A stretch of DNA of 16,318 nt, taken from the NCBI GenBank assembly GCA_937920105.1, contig CALETH010000066.1, forward strand, positions 1 through 16,318, in the 5' to 3' direction. The stretch is from an uncultured Bacteroidota bacterium. Its GTDB lineage: Bacteria > Bacteroidota > Ignavibacteria > UBA10030 > UBA8401. Under the pieces are notes generated by a model. It was not told where the DNA came from, made no database searches, and saw only the letters and a program-made list of their open reading frames with translations. Both the position numbers and the translations under genes were made by a program. Below, piece by piece: positions 1-7,229 of this stretch (position 1 is the stretch's first letter; each line of letters begins with the position of its first letter).

Positions 1-429
1 TACTTCTTTTTCTAAATCTTTTTCATTAAGTGATTTTACAGCATCTTTTAAATTTTCAAAAGATTTTTTTACGATGGTTTCGACTTCTTTTTTATCAGTT
101 GTTTGGCTGTCCCATTTTTTTGCTTCTGTAAAAACAAAATTAAAATCGTTATTGAGTTTTGCTCCTAATGTTTTTATAAAAAGATAATTTCCGAAGGCTG
201 CATGAAGATAAACTTCACTGAAAGAACGTACGTCTTCTGCTGGACGCCACATATATTTTTCTTGTGGTATGGCACTTTCGAGACTGGTGAGTTGTTTTTC
301 GACGTGTTCAATTTGCCACATATATTCTTGAACAAATTTTGGCATTGTTTTATTGCTTGCTGTCATTACTGATGTTGTTATCAGTAGTGCAAATGCAGTA
401 TTGGTAATGCGGAGAATGGTTTGTTTCAT
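1..429 (-). CDS. Secreted DinB-fold protein, C-terminus cut by window edge
   Basis: The first 143 residues of a protein whose gene runs off the left end. Residues 1-24 look like a signal peptide (MKQTILR, then a hydrophobic stretch to VMTAS), so export is predicted. The mature part resembles the DinB/DUF664 four-helix superfamily: a first helix (KFVQEYMWQIEHVEKQL), a segment with W61 and P63 (YMWRPAEDVRS), then SEVYLHAAFGNYLF, where H76 sits at the usual position of the first metal-ligand histidine. The two later histidines would lie beyond the window. Known DinB-fold proteins include metal-dependent thiol transferases and many of unknown role, so the substrate cannot be named. The ATG at 427-429 is preceded by AAGGAA about five bases upstream, which supports this start. 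It is the last visible gene of the minus-strand run, 92 bases after the LRR-like gene. Confidence 0.72.
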   Translation of the reverse strand, partial: MKQTILRITNTAFALLITTSVMTASNKTMPKFVQEYMWQIEHVEKQLTSLESAIPQEKYMWRPAEDVRSFSEVYLHAAFGNYLFIKTLGAKLNNDFNFVFTEAKKWDSQTTDKKEVETIVKKSFENLKDAVKSLNEKDLEKEV

Positions 430-521
430 AAAATTCCTTGTAATGAATGGTTGATAAAATATGTGAATGGTATTTGTATAGTAAAAAAAATAATAAGCAA
501 AGGCAATGTGAGGAATAAAAT

Positions 522-1598
522 TTAAAAACTTCTCCATTTGTCAAACCATTTAGAATACGGAGAAGAATTTTTAATGTTTATTGCAGTGAGTAATGAGTCA
601 TAAGCATCTGTTATTTCTTCTACTTCAATAGTACCTACCGAATTTTTTTTATCAATGTTGTTAAATATTTCTACAAATTGTTTTAAAATTTTTTTAATTT
701 CTTTTTCTTTATATGGCTTATTTAGTTTTTCTAATTGTGCAAGGGTTTTTTTATATGCATTAAATGCTTCTTTGGCATGTTTTTTAGGAATATATTCACT
801 ATCACTCCAATGGTGAAAAGGGTTATTTAAGTTAGTTTGTAGCCATTTATCACTTTTAGGGTCAATTATCTCTAATTTTTGAATATCTTTAAAAGATTTT
901 TCAATTATTTTTGCAGCTTGAATTGGAATTCTTTGAACGCCTAACTGTTGTAAATTTGGCAAACCTTCTTGAGTAGGAAAATCTTCACCAGAAAACCCAA
1001 ACATATCTTCAATGTAAATCTTTTCAAGATTTTTTAATTTTGATAATGATTGTATGTTTTCAAAAATCCCTGTTTTTCCAGAAATAAATAAATTTTTCAA
1101 ATTAGGATACCATTCTGCAAGATCATCAATATTTAATTTTTGAACATATAAAAGTGTCAAGTCTTCTAATAGCGGGAGATGATAGTCGGGTAATTTTTCT
1201 TTCTCTAAAGTAATACACAAGTTTAATTCTTCTCCCTGGCGTGAATTAGTGATAGTTAGTTGTCCTAAATTTTTTCCAAATAAGATTAAAGTGTCAATTT
1301 TTTCATTAAGAATTACTTCTGAAGTTGTATCAATGGAGAGTTTTTTTATATTGGTTTTAGAAATGTCAATTATTTTTTGTTTGTGATTGAGTAAGCATAG
1401 AAATTCAATTAAAGTTCTATTCTCTATGTAATCTATCAATTGTGTTGGATTTCCCTTGTACCAAATTTCTTGTAAGCAACTTAACGTATCTAATTTCTTC
1501 CAGTCGTTAAATCCTTCCAGTTTTTCTTCATCAAGTCTTCTCGTACCTTTAAGAACTTCATGTCCATTGAGAATTATGTTTTCATCGTTCTTTTTCAA
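522..1598 (-). CDS. LRR-like protein of unknown function, TTG start
   Basis: A 358-residue soluble protein with no signal peptide or membrane helix, so probably cytoplasmic. Residues about 75-235 hold irregular leucine-rich segments (for example LPLLEDLTLLYVQKL, YPNLKNLFISG, LKNLEKIYIEDM, LPNLQQLGVQRI), spaced like degenerate leucine-rich repeats. The last 75 residues are lysine-rich and predicted helical (KKHAKEAFNAYKKTLAQLEKL onward). I do not recognise a named family; LRR proteins usually bind other proteins. The frame opens with TTG at 1596-1598. No in-frame ATG occurs until residue 199 or so, and AAGGA lies about eight bases upstream, so the TTG start is nearly forced. The TTG overlaps the TGA of the upstream M16 gene (TTGA), so the two genes are probably translationally coupled. 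A function linked to the M16 proteins is possible but not shown. Confidence 0.75.
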   Translation of the reverse strand: MKKNDENIILNGHEVLKGTRRLDEEKLEGFNDWKKLDTLSCLQEIWYKGNPTQLIDYIENRTLIEFLCLLNHKQKIIDISKTNIKKLSIDTTSEVILNEKIDTLILFGKNLGQLTITNSRQGEELNLCITLEKEKLPDYHLPLLEDLTLLYVQKLNIDDLAEWYPNLKNLFISGKTGIFENIQSLSKLKNLEKIYIEDMFGFSGEDFPTQEGLPNLQQLGVQRIPIQAAKIIEKSFKDIQKLEIIDPKSDKWLQTNLNNPFHHWSDSEYIPKKHAKEAFNAYKKTLAQLEKLNKPYKEKEIKKILKQFVEIFNNIDKKNSVGTIEVEEITDAYDSLLTAINIKNSSPYSKWFDKWRSF

Positions 1599-3010
1599 TT
1601 ACTATTTCCTTCTGTATCTAACAAATTCACTTTTCCATATCCTAATTTTTCTAAACCCGATTGTATTTTTTCTTTATCTCCAACGATAACGATATTCATT
1701 GCTTTTGGATTGAGATATTTTTCCGCAACACGCCGCACATCAGCCATAGTTACTTGTTCAATTTTTTGTACGGATGTGTTAAAGTAATCATCTGGAAGAT
1801 TATACAATACTAAATTTGTTAATTGTCCGGCAATTTGTTGCGGTGTTTCAAAATCTTGTGGTTGTGAACGTACCATAGAATTTTTTGCTAAACTTAATTC
1901 TTTTTCTGTTACATCTGCATTGCGAATTGCGTTCAGTTCTTTCATAAATTCGATAACGGAACTATCAGTTACATCGGTTTTTACTGCGGCTGATGCAGTA
2001 AAAGGTCCCGCCATTTTTCTCATAGAAAATCCTGAACGAGATCCATACGTGTAGCCCTTTGCTTCTCGTAAGTTTAAATTGATGCGTGAAGTGAACTGTC
2101 CGCCTAAAATATTATTCATGACAACAAGAGGGAAGTAATCTTCATTATTTCTGGCAACACCAATGTGACCGATTCGTATTTCGGATTGTGCTGCTTGTGG
2201 TTTATCTATTAAATAAATTGATGTTGATGAAATTGTTGGAGTAGTAGAAAATGTTGGTTGGGTTACTTTTTCTTTTTTCCATTGTGCAAAATATTTTTCC
2301 CAAAGAGGAACAATTTCTTTTACAGTGATATCACCAACAATAATCAGTGTTGCGTTGTTTGGTTTATAATTGCTGTGATAGAATGTTTGTAAATCTGCAA
2401 GTGAAATATTATTGACGCTGGTTTCTGTTCCTTCTGCAGGGCGACCGTAGGGATGATTTGCTCCGTACAATGATTGAGAATAGACATTGTTTGCGACTGT
2501 TCTTGGATTATCTTTTTGTTGAAGTAATCCGGTGAGGTGAGTTTTTTTTACGCGTTCCCATTCTTTTTCTGGAAATGTTGGATGGAGAAGAATATCAGAA
2601 TAAATTTCTAATGCACTGTTGAGATGTTCTTTTACTGTTAATAACGATGCAAATGTTGCATCATAGTTTGAACCGATAGAAATTTCTGCTCCGATAAATT
2701 CAATATCATCAGCAATTTGCAATGATGTTCGTTTTGATGTTCCTTCTTTTAGCATTTGTGCAGTGAGATTTGCCGTACCAGATTTTTCTTCCTTTGCTGC
2801 TCCTGTTTGAAATACCAGTTGTGCGTACACTACTGGCAATTCATGATGTTCCACCAACATTAAAGAAAGTCCGTTAGAAAGCGTTGCCCGTTGAATTTTT
2901 GGCAGTTGCAATTTTGGTGTTGCTTGTGGTTCTGGTTTTTTAGTCCTATCTATTTGTGAATAGAGTGTTGCACTCATAATGAGTATGCAACAGATAATTA
3001 TTTTTTTCAT
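1595..3010 (-). CDS. M16 family zinc-protease-like protein, non-catalytic subunit
   Basis: A 471-residue protein with a signal peptide (MKKIIICCILIMSATLYSQ), placing it in the periplasm or envelope. The M16 fold is clear: the N-terminal LSNGLSLMLVEHHELPVV strand pair, the FYHSNYKPNNATLIIVGDI motif near residues 210-228, and a second domain with NILGGQFTSRINLNLREAKGYTYG near 300-323. The zinc motif HXXEH is absent; the aligned stretch reads NLTAQ (residues 81-85), so H, E and H are all replaced. The R315/Y322 pair used by non-catalytic M16B partners is present. It should therefore act as the partner of the HXXEH protein encoded just upstream (3181-4503), as in known two-gene M16B heterodimers. 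The ATG at 3008-3010 follows a GGAG about ten bases upstream. The TGA stop overlaps the TTG of the LRR-like gene. Confidence 0.9.
   Translation of the reverse strand: MKKIIICCILIMSATLYSQIDRTKKPEPQATPKLQLPKIQRATLSNGLSLMLVEHHELPVVYAQLVFQTGAAKEEKSGTANLTAQMLKEGTSKRTSLQIADDIEFIGAEISIGSNYDATFASLLTVKEHLNSALEIYSDILLHPTFPEKEWERVKKTHLTGLLQQKDNPRTVANNVYSQSLYGANHPYGRPAEGTETSVNNISLADLQTFYHSNYKPNNATLIIVGDITVKEIVPLWEKYFAQWKKEKVTQPTFSTTPTISSTSIYLIDKPQAAQSEIRIGHIGVARNNEDYFPLVVMNNILGGQFTSRINLNLREAKGYTYGSRSGFSMRKMAGPFTASAAVKTDVTDSSVIEFMKELNAIRNADVTEKELSLAKNSMVRSQPQDFETPQQIAGQLTNLVLYNLPDDYFNTSVQKIEQVTMADVRRVAEKYLNPKAMNIVIVGDKEKIQSGLEKLGYGKVNLLDTEGNSN
1607..1611 (-). promoter_or_regulatory. Ribosome binding site supporting the TTG start of the LRR-like gene
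   Basis: AAGGA on the minus strand lies about eight bases before the TTG at 1598, inside the last codons of the M16 gene. It is what makes the TTG start and translational coupling credible. Confidence 0.55.
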
Positions 3011-3050
3011 TGTTTTGATTCTCCAAAATAAAATTGTTGTTTAATGTTTT

Positions 3051-3080
3051 GCCACTGATTTCACAGATGAACACAGATTT
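3051..3080. repeat. Dispersed intergenic repeat, CACTGATTTCACAGATG family, copy 1
   Basis: The core CACTGATTTCACAGATG at 3053-3069 recurs with one extra T at 4548-4565 in the same orientation. Both copies lie just upstream of a start codon in the M16/M24 gene run. The unit is built from related short words (CACAGAT, CACTGAT). Confidence 0.6.
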
Positions 3081-3097
3081 TTTTCTTTATTTTTTAT

Positions 3098-3171
3098 CGT
3101 CATGCTGACGAATGTCAGCATCTTAACGGTACAGGCGCTGAAACAATTCGCCTTTAGCGAACAGCGTGACG
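3098..3171. repeat. REP-like composite element with CGTCAT head
   Basis: CGTCATGCTGAC starts the element. ATGCTGAC (3102-3109) and GTCAGCAT (3114-3121) form a perfect eight-base stem with loop GAAT. The far end, CAGCGTGACG at 3162-3171, is the inverse of the head CGTCATGCTG with one mismatch, so the whole unit is an imperfect palindrome like a paired REP. It fills the gap between the two M16 genes. Confidence 0.65.
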
Positions 3172-3180
3172 AATAAATTT

Positions 3181-4503
3181 TTAATTTTTCTTTTCCATTG
3201 GAACGACGCTGAAAATAACTTTTCCTTTAGTAAGATATTCTTTTGCAACATTTTGTACATTTTTTGCTTCTACTTTTGTATAACGTTCATTATCCTTGTT
3301 AATATAATTGGGGTCGTTCCAAAATATATTATAGTTATTTATTCTATCGGCTTTTTCATCTATTGATTGTAGTGCATAGATAAAGGATGTGCTGATAGAA
3401 TTTTTTGCTCGTTCTAATTCTCTTTTTGTAATACCTTCATTTTGGATTTTTTGAATTTCTTCATTCACAATTTTTTCCAACTCAGAAAGTGTAACACCGG
3501 GTTTTGCTGTTACGGTTACAAAAAATAATCCGGCAAGTTCTCTACTATATTGAAACGCGGAAACATCTTGTGCAATTTGTTTTTCGTACACTAAGGTTTT
3601 ATAAAGGCGAGAATTTTTTCCGCCTGCGATAACATTGGCAAGAATATCAAGCGCTGCATCATCTTTTCCGGAAAGTGGAGTAGAATGCCACACCATATAT
3701 AGTCGTGGTAGTTGAACTCTATCTTCCATAGAATCTCGAACATCATTTTCTAACGTTGGTTGATTAGTGGTTGGTTTGCTGACTTCTTTTCCTTTTGGAA
3801 GTGAACCAAAATATTTTTCAATCCATTCTTTTGTTTGTTTTTTGTTAAAATCTCCGGCAACAACAAGACTTGCATTATTTGGTGCGTAGTAGAACTGAAA
3901 AAATTCTTTTACATCTTCCATTGAAGCAGCACTTAAATCTTCCATTGAGCCAATAGTAGCCCAATTGTAGGGATGTTCCGCTTTATAAGCGAGTGCAAAA
4001 ATTCTTTCAAATGCTCTTCCGTACGGTTGATTTTCGTATCGTTGACGGCGTTCATTTTTTACAACATCTCTTTGATTATCTAATTTTTCTTGTGTCATTG
4101 CAGGAAGAAGAAATCCCATTCTATCGGATTCCAACCATAATGCCATTTCGAGAAATTGGCTGGGAATGGTTTCGTAATAATTTGTTCTATCGGATGTGGT
4201 AGAACCATTCAAATCTCCACCGGCTTCTTGCACCATTTCAAAATGTTTATCATCGCCAACATTTTGTGAACCCTGAAACATCATGTGCTCAAATAAATGA
4301 GCAAATCCGGTTTTGCCAACTTTTTCTCTGCCTGAACCAACGTGATACCATACGTTGACTGAGACTAATGGAACAGAACGGTCTTCATGCAAAATAACTT
4401 GAAGTCCGTTGGGAAGTGTGTATTTTTCTGTTTCTATTTTTAATTGACTCACAGCAAGTGAAGTCAAAAAACAGAATAATACGGCGACGCGAAGTAACTT
4501 CAT
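3181..4503 (-). CDS. M16 family zinc metalloprotease, catalytic subunit
   Basis: A 440-residue protein with a signal peptide (MKLLRVAVLFCFLTSLAVSQ), so it acts in the periplasm or envelope. The zinc site is intact: HLFEH at residues 69-73 (H69, E72 catalytic base, H73) and the distal ligand E151 in VVKNERRQRYE, at the spacing normal for M16. The first M16 domain is followed by FYYAPNNASLVVAGDF (about 198-214) and by a second domain beginning near residue 250 that lacks the obvious R/Y pair (LYKTLVYEKQIAQDV instead). This is the pattern of the catalytic half of a bacterial M16B heterodimer. The partner with the complementary pattern lies 170 bases downstream. M16 enzymes degrade peptides and unfolded proteins enclosed in a chamber. 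The start at 4501-4503 is backed by a strong AAGGAG (4509-4514) five bases upstream. Confidence 0.93.
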   Translation of the reverse strand: MKLLRVAVLFCFLTSLAVSQLKIETEKYTLPNGLQVILHEDRSVPLVSVNVWYHVGSGREKVGKTGFAHLFEHMMFQGSQNVGDDKHFEMVQEAGGDLNGSTTSDRTNYYETIPSQFLEMALWLESDRMGFLLPAMTQEKLDNQRDVVKNERRQRYENQPYGRAFERIFALAYKAEHPYNWATIGSMEDLSAASMEDVKEFFQFYYAPNNASLVVAGDFNKKQTKEWIEKYFGSLPKGKEVSKPTTNQPTLENDVRDSMEDRVQLPRLYMVWHSTPLSGKDDAALDILANVIAGGKNSRLYKTLVYEKQIAQDVSAFQYSRELAGLFFVTVTAKPGVTLSELEKIVNEEIQKIQNEGITKRELERAKNSISTSFIYALQSIDEKADRINNYNIFWNDPNYINKDNERYTKVEAKNVQNVAKEYLTKGKVIFSVVPMEKKN

Positions 4504-4535
4504 GATAACTCCTTAATAGAATAAGTGAATAAAGT

Positions 4536-4565
4536 TGCCACAGATTACACTGATTTTCACAGATG
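4536..4565. repeat. Dispersed intergenic repeat, CACTGATTTCACAGATG family, copy 2
   Basis: CACTGATTTTCACAGATG at 4548-4565 matches copy 1 at 3053-3069 apart from one inserted T. It is preceded by the related word TGCCACAGATTA. It occupies most of the 76-base gap between the M24 and M16 genes. Confidence 0.6.
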
Positions 4566-4579
4566 TTTATCTATGGTTT

Positions 4580-5776
4580 TTAAAATTGTATCTTTACAAT
4601 TTCTTGTTGGATTGGTTGCCCGGGAATAATGACATCATAATTTTTAGAAATATAAACATCTATTTCTAAACGTATGCCAAATTTATTGGGAAGATAAATT
4701 CCGGGTTCGATGGAAAAACATGTTTCGGGAATAATTTCGCGTTCATCTTGTGTTTCGTAATTATCAATGTGTGCACCATTTCCATGAACTTCTTCTCCAA
4801 TATTATGTCCAGTACGATGAATAAAATATTCACCATATCCACGTTCGGTAATATATTTTCTTGTAACATCATCAACATCACATCCACGAACTTTTTTTTC
4901 TTTTTTTGAAAATTCCTTTTTCAAAAATTCCACCGCAGCATTGCGCGCACCTTTTACAATATCAAAAACTTTTTGATATTCATCAGGAATTTTTTCTCCA
5001 GCAAAAGCAACCCACGCAATATCTCCATAGACTGCACCAACTTTATTTTTCTTTGCCCACAAATCAATCAAAACGTAATCTCCTTTATGGATTTCGTTGT
5101 GAGAGGTTTTTGTTGGTTCGTAATGTGGGTTTGCAGCATTTGCATTGACTGAACAATTTGGTTCTGTAGCAAATTTAAGATTATTTTTACGAAAATTTTT
5201 TACCATTTCTTGCTGTACATCATATTCGGTAACTTTTGTGTTATTCCGCAAACATTCCCCGATAAAATTAAATGCAATATCTACAGTGTTTCGTAAAATT
5301 GCAGCAACTTCTTGTTGGTCTTTCCATTGTTCATCGCTCCAACGTGCTTCAAAATATTGAACAATATTTCCCGATGAAAGTACATTGATACCAAGCGAAC
5401 GAATAAATTCTACTGTTCCAGCATCAACTTTGGAAAGATAGGGAATAGCATTGTTTGGAGAATATTCCATCGTAACATTTTTTTTATCAGCCAAAACTTT
5501 TTTAAGATGATTATTTAATGATTGCCATGATGCGTAAATATTTTTTTCTCCAGGGAGATGGTCTAAAGTAAATTGTTCAATACTGTGAACAATTTTTTGC
5601 GGTGTGCCTTTTGCAGGAATAAAATAAAAATATCTTCGTGATTGAAATGTTTCTATTGGGAGTTCTAATATTTTTGTTGCAAAAATGTTGGAATTTCTAA
5701 AATTGTAGAATAACCATCCATCGAATTTTTTTTCTTGAAGTAGTTGTTGAATTGCTGCGATTTTTGTGAAGGGCAT
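4580..5776 (-). CDS. M24 family metallopeptidase (Xaa-Pro aminopeptidase type)
   Basis: A 398-residue cytoplasmic protein with the two-part layout of Xaa-Pro peptidases: an N-terminal creatinase-like domain (about 1-155) and a pita-bread catalytic domain (about 160-398). All five metal ligands of the M24 fold are visible: D238 (VLIDLW), D252 (YGDIAW), H324 (HRTGHNIG), E357 (SIEPGIYL) and E371 (RLEIDVY). A dinuclear metal site is therefore expected, with release of N-terminal residues preceding proline as the likely reaction; substrate choice cannot be read from sequence. There is no signal peptide. The start ATG (5774-5776) has no Shine-Dalgarno sequence, unlike the downstream M16 genes. It lies between the histidine kinase and the M16 pair, so three peptidase genes are adjacent, perhaps for peptide breakdown and recycling. 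Confidence 0.92.
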   Translation of the reverse strand: MPFTKIAAIQQLLQEKKFDGWLFYNFRNSNIFATKILELPIETFQSRRYFYFIPAKGTPQKIVHSIEQFTLDHLPGEKNIYASWQSLNNHLKKVLADKKNVTMEYSPNNAIPYLSKVDAGTVEFIRSLGINVLSSGNIVQYFEARWSDEQWKDQQEVAAILRNTVDIAFNFIGECLRNNTKVTEYDVQQEMVKNFRKNNLKFATEPNCSVNANAANPHYEPTKTSHNEIHKGDYVLIDLWAKKNKVGAVYGDIAWVAFAGEKIPDEYQKVFDIVKGARNAAVEFLKKEFSKKEKKVRGCDVDDVTRKYITERGYGEYFIHRTGHNIGEEVHGNGAHIDNYETQDEREIIPETCFSIEPGIYLPNKFGIRLEIDVYISKNYDVIIPGQPIQQEIVKIQF

Positions 5777-5803
5777 AAGATTATAAAATGATTAATGAGT
5801 TTT

Positions 5804-5868
5804 GTCATCCCCACATGTTTTTAGTGGGAATCCAGAAATTAATAGATTCCCGCTTTCGCGGGAATGAC
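5804..5868. repeat. REP-like paired hairpin element, GTCAT...ATGAC ends
   Basis: The element starts GTCATCCCCAC and ends GCGGGAATGAC. It contains a weaker first hairpin (CCCAC/GTGGG) followed by a strong one, ATTCCCGC (5846-5853), loop TTTC, GCGGGAAT (5858-5865). The two hairpins face each other, so the ends are inverted (GTCAT/ATGAC), as in paired REP units. It sits in the 120-base gap between the kinase and M24 genes. Confidence 0.7.
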
Positions 5869-5896
5869 GGATTTTATATTTATATATATACAAAAA

Positions 5897-7105
5897 TTAT
5901 TCGTGTAACCGTATTCTAAAAATAGTTCCTTTTCCAATAGTACTTTCTTTCAGAAAAATTTTTCCTTTGTGATAATCCTCAATAATTCTTTTAGAAAGAC
6001 TTAAACCTAATCCCCACCCGCGTTTTTTGGTACTAAATCCGGGACGAAAAATATCTTTTTTAAATTTTTGTTCAATACCTTTTCCTGTATCACTCACATC
6101 TATTATAATATAGTTTTTTATTTTTTCGATGTGAAAAGTAATTGCTCCTTTTTTTTCTTCCATAGAATCCAAAGCATTTTTAATCAGGTTTTCTATTACC
6201 CATTCAAATAATTCACGATTAATAAATACGGTAATTTTCTCATCTGAAGAAATACTAATATCAACACTTTTTCCTGTTTGCGGGATTCGTTTTTGAAAAT
6301 AGAGAATTACTTTTTCAATTACTTCTTTAAGATTTTCTTCTTTCAAATGTGGCTTTGAACCAATTTTAGAAAATCGTTCGGCAATTTTGTTAAGACGTTG
6401 AATATCATGTTTCATATCTCCAAGAACTTCTTGCGTTTTTTTTTCTTCAGGAAGTTGTAATTGTAAAAGTTCAATCCAACCCATTAAACTCGAAAGCGGA
6501 GTCCCAAGTTGATGCGCAGTTTCTCTTGCCATTCCAACCCAAATATTACTTTGCTCATTTTTTTTGATGTAACTGAAACTCACATAACCAATCAAAATAA
6601 AAAGTGAACCAATTGCCAAAAGAAAATACGGCAGCCATCGTAATTGTGTGATGAACGTTGATTCTCCGTAGTGAACCATATTTAATACAACACTATCTTG
6701 AAATGTTACCGCAATGGGCGAATTAGTTTCATCCATTTCTTTTATAAGTGAATGAAAAAATTTTGTACGTTGTTGTTCATTCCATGTGGAATCAATGTTT
6801 ATATTTTTCCATGAAATAATTTGAAGTGATTCTGCTGATATTGCGGGACTTGTAAGGATAAGTGGAAAATCTATCGTAGTGATGAGTTCATTAAAAATGA
6901 AACTATAATCAGTAGAAGATGTTGATGGTTTGACGATGTATTCAAAAGATTTTGCGTATAAGCGAACAATTTCTCGTTCTTTATTTTGTAATTGCAATAC
7001 TAAACTGTGTGTGTAAATTAAAGTCGGTATAACAATTCCAAATGCAACAAGCAAAAGAAGAAATTTAATTTTTGTTGATTGTGGACTTCGTACGTTAAGT
7101 TGCAT
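5897..7105 (-). CDS. Membrane sensor histidine kinase, HQLGTP type, orphan
   Basis: A 402-residue kinase from the preferred start. A first membrane helix (about 14-35) and a second (about 157-179) flank an extracytoplasmic sensor loop of about 120 residues with no recognisable domain. There is no HAMP; the H-box follows directly as ETAHQLGTPLSSLMGW with the phospho-acceptor H198. The ATPase part has the N-box ENLIKNALDS (N310), G1 DTGKGI (D339) and G2 GWGLGLSLS (363-371), so it should be active. HQLGTP in place of HELRTP is common in Bacteroidetes-type kinases. The open frame extends to 7198, but those extra 31 codons translate a REP-like repeat, so ATG 7103-7105 is chosen; neither option has a clear ribosome site. 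No response regulator is present in the window, so its partner lies elsewhere. Confidence 0.88.
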   Translation of the reverse strand: MQLNVRSPQSTKIKFLLLLVAFGIVIPTLIYTHSLVLQLQNKEREIVRLYAKSFEYIVKPSTSSTDYSFIFNELITTIDFPLILTSPAISAESLQIISWKNINIDSTWNEQQRTKFFHSLIKEMDETNSPIAVTFQDSVVLNMVHYGESTFITQLRWLPYFLLAIGSLFILIGYVSFSYIKKNEQSNIWVGMARETAHQLGTPLSSLMGWIELLQLQLPEEKKTQEVLGDMKHDIQRLNKIAERFSKIGSKPHLKEENLKEVIEKVILYFQKRIPQTGKSVDISISSDEKITVFINRELFEWVIENLIKNALDSMEEKKGAITFHIEKIKNYIIIDVSDTGKGIEQKFKKDIFRPGFSTKKRGWGLGLSLSKRIIEDYHKGKIFLKESTIGKGTIFRIRLHE

Positions 7106-7141
7106 TGATAAAGATGAGTGAATTGTAAAATAGAAAGGTTG

Positions 7142-7202
7142 CGTCATTCCGAACTTGTTTCGGAATCTTTGTTGTAAGATGCTGACATTCGTCAGCATGA
7201 CG
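7142..7202. repeat. REP-like paired hairpin element upstream of the kinase
   Basis: Two hairpins back to back: ATTCCGAA (7146-7153) with TTCGGAAT (7159-7166), then ATGCTGAC (7179-7186) with GTCAGCAT (7191-7198). The ends CGTCAT and ATGACG are inverted, and AATCTT/AAGAT near the middle can also pair. It joins the two stem types seen singly elsewhere in the window, showing that they belong to one family. Confidence 0.7.
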
Positions 7203-7229
7203 ACATAATTTCAATTAACGAATATTTTT

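Noticed and set aside
350..544. Small minus-strand frame of 64 codons
   Set aside because: It overlaps the DinB-like gene in another frame and its product shows no domain or signal; it is a shadow.
5870..5895. ATTTTATATTTATATATATA tract as a promoter
   Set aside because: It lies immediately after the kinase stop on the minus strand and has no -35-like element; plain AT-rich DNA.
7106..7198. Upstream extension of the histidine kinase
   Set aside because: The extra codons translate a REP-like repeat and precede the first membrane helix without family support.
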